A stretch of 64,000 nt of DNA from Gemmatimonadota bacterium (GTDB lineage: Bacteria; Gemmatimonadota; Gemmatimonadetes; Gemmatimonadales; GWC2-71-9). The notes beneath the pieces were generated by a model, which did no database searches, was not told where the DNA came from, and saw only the letters and a list, made by a program, of their open reading frames with translations. Below are positions 55,500 through 63,277 of this stretch, one piece after another; within the stretch, counting starts at the first letter, position 1; each line of letters begins with the position of its first letter. Location of the stretch: positions 620,001 to 684,000 of the forward strand of contig JADJAK010000002.1 of the NCBI GenBank assembly GCA_016704275.1, read 5' to 3'. The translations under genes and the position numbers were made by a program.

Positions 55500-56401
55500 C
55501 GCTGCACCGCCTCGCGGAAGGCCGATTCGAGGCGCCCTTCTTCGGGCACGCACTCCACCAGCACGGCGCCGTTGGCCAGGAGCGTGGCCAGCGCCGTGCT
55601 CAATTCGCGGCGCGAGGCCAGGCAGCGCCAGGTCCCGGTGCGGCCGGCGACCGGCGTCGCGGTCGGGAGCACCGCGGTAACGTCGACGGTCCCTTCGAGC
55701 ACCAGCCGCCAGGCCAACTGCTCCGAGCGCTCTTCGGTCGAGTGGCCGACGACGCGCTGCAGTCGGCCGTGGTCGAGGATCGCGACCCGGTCGGCCAGCA
55801 TCTCGAGCTCGTCGAGATTGTGCGAGGCAATCAGCACCAGCCGATCGGGGCGGCGCAACGCGCGGACCACGTCACGGAAGCGCTGGGTCCAGAGGGGATC
55901 GAGGCCGTGCGTCGGCTCGTCGAGCACGACCAGCTCGAAGTCACCGATGAGTGCCTGTCCGAGGCCGACGCGCTGCAGGTTCCCCTTGGAGAGCTGCTTG
56001 ATCCGCTTCCCGGCGTGCTCGTCGAGCCCGAGGCGCGTCATCATCGCGGCGCTTTCGGTGGCCACGGCATCGGCCGCCACGCCGGAAAGGGTCGCCATGC
56101 GGCGCACCGTCGTCGGCACCTTCCACCGTGGCGGGAGGTTCACCAATTCGGTCAGGTACCCCACGCCGTGCTGCTCCACCCAGGGACGCGGCGCGGCGCC
56201 GTCAATGGTGATCCGCCCCGACGTCGGGTGCAGGAACCCCATCAACAGCGAGATCATGGTGGACTTCCCCGCCCCGTTCGGGCCGGCGATCCCCACCACC
56301 TCGCCGCGCGCCATTTCCAGCGTGAACTCCGCCAGCGCATCGACCCGCTTGCGGGAGACGAGGGCGGTGTAGGACTTGGAGACCGACTCGAATCGAATCA
56401 C
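55496..56401 (-). CDS. ABC transporter ATP-binding protein
   Basis: A 301-residue ATPase of the ABC-2 exporter type. Walker A is IAGPNGAGKSTMISL (about residues 38-52), the signature is IKQLSKGNLQRVGLGQALIG, Walker B is ELVVLDEPTHGLDPL, and the H-loop is ASHNLDELEM. About 80 residues follow the core and probably contact the permease. The gene is overlapped by the TPR gene upstream and the permease gene downstream by four bases on each side. Confidence 0.88.
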   Translation of the reverse strand: MIRFESVSKSYTALVSRKRVDALAEFTLEMARGEVVGIAGPNGAGKSTMISLLMGFLHPTSGRITIDGAAPRPWVEQHGVGYLTELVNLPPRWKVPTTVRRMATLSGVAADAVATESAAMMTRLGLDEHAGKRIKQLSKGNLQRVGLGQALIGDFELVVLDEPTHGLDPLWTQRFRDVVRALRRPDRLVLIASHNLDELEMLADRVAILDHGRLQRVVGHSTEERSEQLAWRLVLEGTVDVTAVLPTATPVAGRTGTWRCLASRRELSTALATLLANGAVLVECVPEEGRLESAFREAVQR

Positions 56402-57522
56402 TCCACGATCCGAATGACGCCTGCCTCGGCCGATCCGCGCAGGAAGGCCTCGGCCGTGGTGATCGGGATGCGCACGCCGGTCTCGGCGGCCCCCCGACGG
56501 GCGTAGGCCTGCATGAACTCGGTGATCGTGCCATCGGCCCAGGCGCCCTCGACCGCCTGCAACTGCAGCAGGAGCTCATCCCAGCTGCCGCGCAGCGCCA
56601 GGCCGCCGAGCGTCTCGATCACGTGGCCACCGGTCATGCCGTCGATCGCCGGGCGGCGCTGCATCCCGGGGATGTCGCGCATCAAGGTGCCGAAGAGCTC
56701 GAGCTGGGTCGGATCGCGTGGGGTGCCGTCCGGCTGCATCCCCTCGATCTCGGCGAGGATCATGTCCTCCGGCGTGCCTTCACTGCCCAGCTCGGCGAGG
56801 CGCTCGAGCCACTCCGCCACTTCGGAGTCGTCGTCGCCCACTTGCCGTGCGGTCTTGAGCAACTCGATCACGCGCCAGATACCGAGGTCGTCGAAGTGAT
56901 CGTCGGGCGTCGTGCGCGCGAAGTGCAACATCGCGGCGGTGACTTCGCCCCGGTCGTAGAGAATGTTGGCGAGATAGATCCGCGGTTCGGCGAACGACGA
57001 TTCGAGTTCGAGGGCGCGGCGCAGCCAGTAATAGGCGTCGGCATCCATCCCGAGGCGATGCGAGGTGTAGCCGAGGGAGGCGGCGATCTCCGGCGACTCG
57101 GGATGGTGGAAATGGACCCGCTCGAAGGTGCGCCTGGCCTCGACGAAGTAGCCCTCGCGAAAGAGCGCGCGGCCGATCTGCAGCATCAGTTCGTGGTCGT
57201 CGTCGAAGCCGAGCGCGACGACCTGCTCGAAGGCGCGCAGCGCCGCCGCGATGTGACCGATCACCAGCAGCGTCTCGCCGAGGCCGGCGAGGGCATCTTC
57301 CTGTTCGGGGTCGAGCAGCAGGGCATGCTCGAACGCCTGCCGGGCCCACGCGTACTCCTCGCGGGCGAGCTGGGCGTAACCGACGCCGACGTGCAATTCG
57401 ACGGCTTGAGGGTAGCGGGTGATCCCGTCACGCAGGAGCGTGAGGGCGTCGTCGTAGCGGGCTTCGTTGTACAGTTGGTGGGCCTGTTCGTCGTACTCAT
57501 CGGAGCTGAGGAAGGGCTCCAT
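56398..57522 (-). CDS. Tetratricopeptide-repeat protein
   Basis: A 374-residue soluble protein. Residues 1-215 form about six TPR-like helical pairs, for example EQAHQLYNEARYDDALTLLR, YAWARQAFEHALLLDPEQED and AYYWLRRALELESSFAEPRI. The C-terminal third has no recognised motif. TPR proteins act as scaffolds; here it may serve the ABC transporter or the protease encoded with it. The ATG at 57522 has GGAGG 11 bases upstream. It heads a six-gene operon ending with osmC. Confidence 0.83.
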   Translation of the reverse strand: MEPFLSSDEYDEQAHQLYNEARYDDALTLLRDGITRYPQAVELHVGVGYAQLAREEYAWARQAFEHALLLDPEQEDALAGLGETLLVIGHIAAALRAFEQVVALGFDDDHELMLQIGRALFREGYFVEARRTFERVHFHHPESPEIAASLGYTSHRLGMDADAYYWLRRALELESSFAEPRIYLANILYDRGEVTAAMLHFARTTPDDHFDDLGIWRVIELLKTARQVGDDDSEVAEWLERLAELGSEGTPEDMILAEIEGMQPDGTPRDPTQLELFGTLMRDIPGMQRRPAIDGMTGGHVIETLGGLALRGSWDELLLQLQAVEGAWADGTITEFMQAYARRGAAETGVRIPITTAEAFLRGSAEAGVIRIVE

Positions 57523-57605
57523 GGGCAGTAGGCCTCCAGGCGGGTGTGCTCGCAATGTTGGGGCGATCCGAACGCGGCGCAAGGGGAACGCGCGTCGCGA
57601 GGATG

Positions 57606-58184
57606 TCAAGGGAGCGCGCGCACCACGATTCGTTGCCGCACGGTGGCCTGCACGGCGCGGCCGCCACCGCGTGACGTGACGTCGGTCACCAGCTCCCGCG
57701 TCCACCCGATCGGCACACCACGCGCATCGAGGCGCAGCTGCGACACCTCACGCGTCGCCTCACTGATGCGCAGCGTCACCGTGTCGCGCGCGACCGCCGT
57801 GGTGTCCCGCGTCCGCGTCGCCGTCCAGCGATAGCGACGGACGTCGGCGGAGTCGGCGAGGCGCTGCCAGTCACGCCCGGCACCGTCCCGCACGCGCCGA
57901 TTGACCGGCAGCGGCGGTGCCACTGGCGGGAAGAAATCGTCCATCGCGGCGGCGAGGTCGTTCACCTCGACCAGCGCCGGCGGCACAAAGGGGACATCCA
58001 CCACCACCAGCCCGCCGCGCGGCGCAGGCACCAGCTTCCACCGGCCGCCGGTGAAGCCATCGGTGTCGAACACCACCCGCCCCCCTGGCCCCTCCTCCAC
58101 CAGACGCACCGCCGCCGCCTCGACCACCGTGGTGTCGGCACGCCGGCTCACCCGGTACTCGGTCTCGCGAGTGAGCGTCCGCAC
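57606..58184 (-). CDS. Hypothetical secreted protein, N-terminus uncertain
   Basis: A 192-residue reading frame without a recognised family, rich in Arg, Thr and Val and beta-strand-like (for example VVFDTDGFTGGRWKLVPAPR). The GTG at 58184 is the only start in frame, but similar sequence continues upstream to about 58260 (ESISSTITSRTATAELVR). A signal-peptide-like stretch, VTGLLLAALFSAPPLRA, sits in a neighbouring frame and would join if two bases of the GCGCGC run near 58251-58258 were absent. So the true gene may start near 58350, in or at the GATCGATC repeat. It ends 83 bases before the TPR gene. Confidence 0.55.
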   Translation of the reverse strand: MRTLTRETEYRVSRRADTTVVEAAAVRLVEEGPGGRVVFDTDGFTGGRWKLVPAPRGGLVVVDVPFVPPALVEVNDLAAAMDDFFPPVAPPLPVNRRVRDGAGRDWQRLADSADVRRYRWTATRTRDTTAVARDTVTLRISEATREVSQLRLDARGVPIGWTRELVTDVTSRGGGRAVQATVRQRIVVRALP

Positions 58185-58316
58185 CAGCTCGGCGGTGGCG
58201 GTGCGGGAGGTGATGGTGGAGGAGATGGATTCCAGTAACCGGAAGGAGTCTGCGCGCGCAGCGGGGGCGCCGAGAAGAGCGCTGCAAGCAGCAGTCCGGT
58301 GACGGCGCCCCCGCGG

Positions 58317-58352
58317 GATGATCGATGATCGATCATCGATGATCGATCATCG
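58317..58352. repeat. GATCGATC palindromic cluster
   Basis: A run of GATGATCGATGATCGATC-type units with several GATC sites, partly palindromic, between pruA (3' end at 58368) and the hypothetical gene at 57606. Confidence 0.88.
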
Positions 58353-58367
58353 GCCACTGAGCGTCCC

Positions 58368-59990
58368 CTAGCCGAGATATGGATACCGCCATTCCGTCGC
58401 CGGATTCCCCGTCTCCTTCACCGTCCGCGCCGAGACCCAGCGATAGAGGTTGAGGAGCGAGCCGGCCTTGTCGTTGGTGCCGGAGGCGCGGCCGCCGCCG
58501 AACGGCTGCTGGCCGACCACGGCGCCGGTGCACTTGTCGTTGACGTAATAGTTGCCGGCGGCGTGCCGCAGCTTCGTCTCGGCATGAATCACCGCCGCGC
58601 GGTCCTGCGCGAAGATCGCGCCGGTGAGGGCGTAGGTGGCGGTGTCATCGATCAACGTGAGCACCTCGTCCCAGGCCGCGTCCTCGTAGACATAGGCCGA
58701 GAGGATCGGGCCGAAGAACTCCTCCTTCATGATCCGATGGTGCGGATCGGTGGTCTCGAGCAGCGTCGGCTGCACGAACCAACCCACGGACCCATCGCAG
58801 GTGCCGCCGGCGTGGACCGTCACCGCGGGATCGGTCTGCACCGCCTTGAGCAGCGCCTCGTGCTTCCGGAACGCCTTCTCGTCGATCACCGCGCCGACGA
58901 AGACCGAGAAGTCGGCCGGATCGCCGACCTTGATCTGTGCCATCTCCTGCTGCATCCGCTCCTTCACGCGCGGCCAGAGCGAGCGCGGGATGTAGGTACG
59001 CGAGCAGGCGGAGCACTTCTGCCCCTGATACTCGAACGACCCACGCAGGAGGGCGGTCACGAACGCCTCGACATCGGCCGAGGGGTGCGCCACGATGAAG
59101 TCCTTGCCGCCGGTCTCGCCCACGAGGCGCGGGTAGCTGCGGTAGCTCGGCAACCGCTCGGCGACACCCTGCCAGATGCTCTGGAAGACCGGCGTCGAGC
59201 CGGTGAAGTGGACGCCGGCCAGGTGCTTCGAGTCGAGCAGGGTCTTGGTCGTGCTGGCGGAATCGCCCGGAATGAACTGGATCACGCCGGCCGGCAGCCC
59301 CGCCTCGCGGAGCAGGTCGTAGATCAGCCAGTTGGAAAGCGACGCCGTCGCCGAGGGCTTCCAGAGCACCACGTTGCCGAGGATTGCCGGCGCGGTCGGG
59401 AGGTTGCCGCCGATCGCGGTGAAGTTGAACGGCGTGATGGCGTAGATGAACCCCTCGAGCGGCCGCCAGTCGAGACGGTTCCAGACGCCCGGCACCGAGA
59501 TCGGCTGCTCGTGCAGCAACTGCTCGGCGTAGTGGACATTGAAGCGCCAGAAATCGGCCAGCTCGCAGGCGGCATCGATCTCGGCCTGATGCGGCGTCTT
59601 TCCCTGGCCGAGGAGGGTGGCGGCGTTGATCCGATGACGCCACGGGCCGGCGAGCAGATCGGCCGCCTTCAGGAAGACGGCAGCGCGATCGGCGAACGAC
59701 CACCGCTCCCAGACCTTCTGGGCGGCGATGGCCCCGTCGATGGCCTGCTGCAGGAGCTCGGGCGTCGACTGGTGGACGTTGGCGAGGTGGTGCTGGTGCC
59801 GCTGGGGCGAAGTGACGCGATTGGTCTTCCCGGGGCGGTGTTCGACGCCGTTGATCACCACCGGAATGTCGGTCACCACGCTCCCGAGCTCGGCAATGGC
59901 CGCCTGCAAGCCGGCGCGTTCCGGAGTGCCCGGCGCGTAGCTCAGGACGGGTTCGTTGATGGGGGTCGGGATGTTGCCGATGGCACTCAT
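58368..59990 (-). CDS. pruA: L-glutamate gamma-semialdehyde dehydrogenase (P5C dehydrogenase)
   Basis: A 540-residue NAD-dependent aldehyde dehydrogenase that converts glutamate semialdehyde, formed from pyrroline-5-carboxylate, to glutamate, the last step of proline catabolism. The catalytic Cys is in YQGQKCSACSRTYIP and the general-base Glu in RLVGETGGKDF; the cofactor loop is FTGSTPVFQSIW. The length and the tail GTNDKAGSLLNLYRWVSART match the stand-alone P5CDH group rather than the bifunctional PutA. No proline dehydrogenase gene is nearby. The ATG at 59990 has GGAG nine bases upstream. The gene is apparently monocistronic. Confidence 0.94.
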   Translation of the reverse strand: MSAIGNIPTPINEPVLSYAPGTPERAGLQAAIAELGSVVTDIPVVINGVEHRPGKTNRVTSPQRHQHHLANVHQSTPELLQQAIDGAIAAQKVWERWSFADRAAVFLKAADLLAGPWRHRINAATLLGQGKTPHQAEIDAACELADFWRFNVHYAEQLLHEQPISVPGVWNRLDWRPLEGFIYAITPFNFTAIGGNLPTAPAILGNVVLWKPSATASLSNWLIYDLLREAGLPAGVIQFIPGDSASTTKTLLDSKHLAGVHFTGSTPVFQSIWQGVAERLPSYRSYPRLVGETGGKDFIVAHPSADVEAFVTALLRGSFEYQGQKCSACSRTYIPRSLWPRVKERMQQEMAQIKVGDPADFSVFVGAVIDEKAFRKHEALLKAVQTDPAVTVHAGGTCDGSVGWFVQPTLLETTDPHHRIMKEEFFGPILSAYVYEDAAWDEVLTLIDDTATYALTGAIFAQDRAAVIHAETKLRHAAGNYYVNDKCTGAVVGQQPFGGGRASGTNDKAGSLLNLYRWVSARTVKETGNPATEWRYPYLG

Positions 59991-60164
59991 GACAGGACTC
60001 CGGTCCGGGGGTGATCTGGTCGGCGGGAAGGGTAGGGCGGCAGGGGAGCCGGGACAAGGATGGCGGGGGGGGCCGGCGGGGCTATCTTTCCGGATTGGCT
60101 GGTGGCCGGGAACCCGGGCCCCGCCCGGTCGGTACCAGTGTCGATCCCGTTCGGAGACTTCTCG

Positions 60165-60539
60165 ATGCGCCGTTACGCCCCGCTTGCCCTGGTCGCCCTC
60201 CTCGCGGCCTGCCCGACGTACGACTCGTACAAGTATGCCGCCGGTCAGGACGGCCTGATGTCGGCCGATGACTACGCTGCCTACGGTCCTGAGCAGGCGA
60301 TCGCGATGGCCGTTGGCCGCGAGTTCGGCAAGGGTGAGGCCGGCGCGACGCCGGAGGCCTTCGCCAAGCAGGCCGATGCCGCCCTCGCCTACGCCAAGAA
60401 GTTTCCGCAGATCAAGACGATCGTCGCGGACACCCTTGGACACCGCCTGGTGCTGACCTTCGCCGACGGCTGGAGCACCCAGGTCACGCCGATCACCGAC
60501 GGCAAGAGCGGCGACGAGACGAAGGGACTCCCCAAGTAA
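60165..60539 (+). CDS. Small hypothetical lipoprotein
   Basis: A 124-residue predicted lipoprotein: MRRYAPLALVALLAAC places the lipobox Cys at residue 16. The mature part has no family that I recognise; it is mixed helical (EAFAKQADAALAYAKKFPQI) with a C-terminal beta stretch (RLVLTFADGWSTQVTPITDG). GGAGA lies eight bases before the ATG. It is divergent from pruA. It is followed by core copy 4 of the palindromic elements, which may act as its terminator. Confidence 0.75.
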   Translation: MRRYAPLALVALLAACPTYDSYKYAAGQDGLMSADDYAAYGPEQAIAMAVGREFGKGEAGATPEAFAKQADAALAYAKKFPQIKTIVADTLGHRLVLTFADGWSTQVTPITDGKSGDETKGLPK

Positions 60540-60544
60540 CAGCG

Positions 60545-60750
60545 ATCTGCGAGCGGCGAACGGCGCTGGGCTCTGGAGCTGTCATCCTGAGCGAAACGAC
60601 GGCGCAGCCGGAGTGAAGTCGAAGGACCTCTTCCCGATACGCTGGGATAGAGGTCCTTCGACTTCGCAGCCCTGCGGGCTGCTCCGCTCAGGATGACACG
60701 ATCAGGACCCATCCGATCGCGTTTCGCCGTTCGCTGTTCGCGGTTCGTTA
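60545..60750. repeat. Nested palindromic element, core copy 4, with GCGAACG arms
   Basis: The left outer arm has GCGAACGGCG-type units (about 60550-60566). The right outer arm has inverse CGTTTCGCCGTTCGCTGTTC units (60718-60747). Core 60580-60698 begins TGTCATCCTGAGCG and ends CGCTCAGGATGACA. The right outer arm overlaps the stop of the minus-strand gene at 60748. Confidence 0.9.
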
Positions 60751-61719
60751 CCCCCCCGCCACCCCCCCCATCTTCCCCACGCCCCCCATCATGTCGCCCA
60801 TCATCCACCAGTGCTCCGCGCCCATCAGGTCGCGCGTCGGGTCCTGCATCAGGTCGAGCTGACGCTGGATCTCGGCGCCCTTGCCGGCGCGCGGAATCGT
60901 CGGCGCAGCGAGGATGTCGGAGATGATGTCGTGCAGCATGTGGAGGTTGTCGAAGATCGCCGCGGCGCGCGGGTGCGCCTTGCTGAAGCGCGGCGCCACG
61001 GCCGGCGCCATCGGCATCACGCTCGGATAGGCGGCTGGCGCGCCCTGGACCATGGCCCGCCAGCGGCCGGTCACCTGGCGCACCGACGCCGCGTCGTTGG
61101 ACCGGTCGTCGTCGGTGAGGAATGCCTCGTAGAGTCCGATCTGCAGCCAGTGATACGACCAGATCAGGCCGTTGAACTGCGGCACCTCGCGCCGGAAGAT
61201 CTGCGAGAACGGCTGCTCGTCCATCAGCGCCATCGACTTCGGCACCGTCGGCAACGCGTAGCGCGTCTCCTCCAGGTAGTAGTCGGTGATCCGCTCGATC
61301 AGTGCGTCGCGCTCCGCCGGGGTCAGCCGCGGATCGGCGTAGGCGTCGTAGATCTGCCGATGGAGAATGTGTGCCCAGTCGAAGGTGACCTTGGCGCGCC
61401 ACGCCACCTTGGCGTAGGTCGGCTCGATCGCCTCTTCCGGAATGGCGAAGCGCGGCGGCTTCACCAACAAGTCACCGACCAGGAAGTCGTACTCGTCGGC
61501 CAGCGCGACCTTCGCGTCCTTGAGCGGCAGGGTCAGCAGCCGTTCGTAGAGGATCGCGTGGCCGTAGTCGAAGGCGTTGAAGAGCCGTGCGGCATCGGCG
61601 TGGCGGCCAAGGAACTGCCAGTTGAAGCTGCCCGGGTACGGGCGCACTTCATCGCGTCGCTGCTGCGCCATCAGCATGGTTGGCAGCGCGAGCAGCACGA
61701 TGAGGAGGCGGCGGATCAT
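60748..61719 (-). CDS. Secreted protein with a Met/His/Trp-rich C-terminus
   Basis: A 323-residue exported protein (signal MIRRLLIVLLALPTMLMAQQ) without a recognised family. It is mostly alpha helical. Potential metal-binding segments are FDWAHILHRQIYDAY, FDNLHMLHDIISDIL and the C-terminal EHWWMMGDMMGGVGKMGG. It is coupled by a four-base overlap to an outer-membrane-protein gene, which in turn lies after a gene for a small His/Cys-rich secreted protein. That grouping suggests metal handling, perhaps copper. This is an inference from composition. Confidence 0.65.
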   Translation of the reverse strand: MIRRLLIVLLALPTMLMAQQRRDEVRPYPGSFNWQFLGRHADAARLFNAFDYGHAILYERLLTLPLKDAKVALADEYDFLVGDLLVKPPRFAIPEEAIEPTYAKVAWRAKVTFDWAHILHRQIYDAYADPRLTPAERDALIERITDYYLEETRYALPTVPKSMALMDEQPFSQIFRREVPQFNGLIWSYHWLQIGLYEAFLTDDDRSNDAASVRQVTGRWRAMVQGAPAAYPSVMPMAPAVAPRFSKAHPRAAAIFDNLHMLHDIISDILAAPTIPRAGKGAEIQRQLDLMQDPTRDLMGAEHWWMMGDMMGGVGKMGGVAGG

Positions 61720-62507
61720 CGATCACCCCGGATGCTCGGCGTGCCGAGCGAGAAGGTGCGCGAGAGTCCCATGGTGAGGGCGATCCCGGGTCCGTCGCCG
61801 AGTCCATGCGCAACGCCCGCGTCGAGGACCAACGACGGCGTCATCTGTCGGCGGAAGCCGACGGCAACTTCCCAATGTTGCTCCGACGGCCCCAGCGGCT
61901 TGGCGCTGTAGAGTTCGGCGATCAGCAGCGTGCTCTGCCGCATCAGCGTCCAGTCGGCCGCGACCGAGGCCGACCATCGGCCGGGGGCATCGGCCTCGGG
62001 GGCGTTGACCGCGCGCCCCACCGTCACCGACGCGTTGGCGTGGGTGCGGAGTCGACCCCAGGTGCGGGTCGCGATTGCCTTCCCCACCACCAGGACGCCG
62101 TCGCCCGAGGCACCACCACCTGGGAGGATGGCGTCGGCCCGCAGGGCGATCCCTGGGGTGTGCGGGGTCTCGGCGTTGAGGGAGAGGAGTGCAAAGAGAC
62201 GCGGCCCGGCCGCTGCGGCCTCGCTGAGCCGGTCAGAGGCACGGAAGGGGAGCTTGATGCCCAGGAGGCCGTTGGGGAAGGCGCCCCACATGACTTCGGG
62301 GGTGAATTCCACCTCGCCCCGGCCGGCGTGGCGGGCGTAGTGGAACGGCATCATCCACTCCCAGGCGCGAAACTCCAGCGCCCAGGCGTCCTCGGAGCGG
62401 ACCGGCCGCTCGTCGTCGAGATTGCGGTAGTCCGTCTGGGCCGGAAGGGCGGCGGCGGCAAACACCAACGCCCCGGCGGTGAGCAGGGTTCGAACAGGAA
62501 CGAACAT
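61716..62507 (-). CDS. Putative outer-membrane beta-barrel protein
   Basis: A 263-residue exported protein with a signal peptide (MFVPVRTLLTAGALVFAAAA, cleavage near LPAQ). The body shows alternating short strands and turns typical of a small barrel (for example WEVAVGFRRQMTPSLVLDAG, GIALTMGLSRTFSLG). No motif gives a function; it is broadly like small barrels annotated as transporters of the phenol-degradation MetA type. It overlaps the next gene by four bases. It starts 46 bases after the stop of the His/Cys-rich protein gene. Confidence 0.65.
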   Translation of the reverse strand: MFVPVRTLLTAGALVFAAAALPAQTDYRNLDDERPVRSEDAWALEFRAWEWMMPFHYARHAGRGEVEFTPEVMWGAFPNGLLGIKLPFRASDRLSEAAAAGPRLFALLSLNAETPHTPGIALRADAILPGGGASGDGVLVVGKAIATRTWGRLRTHANASVTVGRAVNAPEADAPGRWSASVAADWTLMRQSTLLIAELYSAKPLGPSEQHWEVAVGFRRQMTPSLVLDAGVAHGLGDGPGIALTMGLSRTFSLGTPSIRGDR

Positions 62508-62552
62508 CGGGATCCTCGGTGAAACGAGTAGGGTCAGGAAACAGCGACTCGA

Positions 62553-62915
62553 TCAGACGAGGGGCGATGCCGGTGGTCGGGTTGGGGGGGGATGATCGGC
62601 GGAGGCCCAGGTCAGGGCGTCCGCGGGCGTGGCCTGCGCGGTCGGCGACGCGACCCCGAAACAGCCGCGCTCGGTGGCGATCCCGGTCACCAGGGTGACG
62701 CCGCACGAGGCCACCTGAGCGCACTGGCTCGGCGGGCAATGGCTGCAATCGCCATCGCCTGCGGGCTGGCGCTGCTCGGGCGCCGGCGCCTCGTGGTGGG
62801 CTGCCCCATGCTGGTGCGCCCCGCCCGCCACCACCGGCGCACAATGCGACGCCGCCATCCCGGGAGCCGGGGCGAGGCGAAGCAGGCAGGCGAGGAGGAG
62901 CAGGGTGCGGAGCAT
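62553..62915 (-). CDS. Small secreted His/Cys-rich protein
   Basis: A 120-residue predicted secreted protein with signal MLRTLLLLACLLRLAPAPGM. The mature chain has a His cluster (GGAHQHGAAHHEAPAPEQRQ) followed by a Cys cluster (DCSHCPPSQCAQVASC) and a Pro-rich tail. Such sequences usually bind copper or another soft metal. A TATCTT hexamer (62926-62921) lies only five bases before the ATG, so the mRNA may be leaderless. It is the first gene of a three-gene set reaching 60748. No catalytic family is recognised. Confidence 0.6.
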   Translation of the reverse strand: MLRTLLLLACLLRLAPAPGMAASHCAPVVAGGAHQHGAAHHEAPAPEQRQPAGDGDCSHCPPSQCAQVASCGVTLVTGIATERGCFGVASPTAQATPADALTWASADHPPPTRPPASPLV

Positions 62916-62933
62916 CCCCGAAGATAGCAGGCT

Positions 62934-62960
62934 ATCGATGATCGATGATCGATCATCGAT
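62934..62960. repeat. GATCGATC palindrome between divergent genes
   Basis: A 20-bp perfect palindrome (62941-62960) made of ATCGATGATC units, preceded by one more unit. It sits in the 79-base gap between the divergent starts at 62915 and 62995, about 20 bases from each promoter-like hexamer. Confidence 0.9.
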
Positions 62961-62994
62961 TCCCCCTCGCCCGCCCTGCCAGTAGATTTCTACC

Positions 62995-63264
62995 ATGTCA
63001 TCCAAGACCCTGACCACCATCGCGGTGATCCTCGGCTTCATCGCCTTCCTGACCTACTCCACCCTCTCGGCGCAGAAGTCGACCTGCGAGGTGTGCGTGG
63101 AGTACAACGGGTCGCGCAACTGCGCGAAGGCGTCGCACGAGACCGAGGCCGAAGCGGCCCGGTCGGCGCAGAACACCGCCTGCGGCCCGATCACGAGCGG
63201 CATGAACGACGCCATCGCCTGCGACAATCGCCCGCCGGTGACCAAGCAGTGCACCACCGGATGA
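62995..63264 (+). CDS. Small exported Cys-rich protein
   Basis: An 89-residue protein with a single N-terminal hydrophobic segment (TLTTIAVILGFIAFLTYSTL) that anchors it or serves as a signal peptide. The exported part has six cysteines (CEVC, NC, AC, AC, KQC), enough for three disulfides, and no recognised family. TAGATT at 62983-62988 lies six bases before the ATG, again a leaderless arrangement. It is followed 13 bases later by an acyl-ACP desaturase gene, probably in one transcript. Confidence 0.65.
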   Translation: MSSKTLTTIAVILGFIAFLTYSTLSAQKSTCEVCVEYNGSRNCAKASHETEAEAARSAQNTACGPITSGMNDAIACDNRPPVTKQCTTG

Positions 63265-63277
63265 GGCTGGCCGACTG

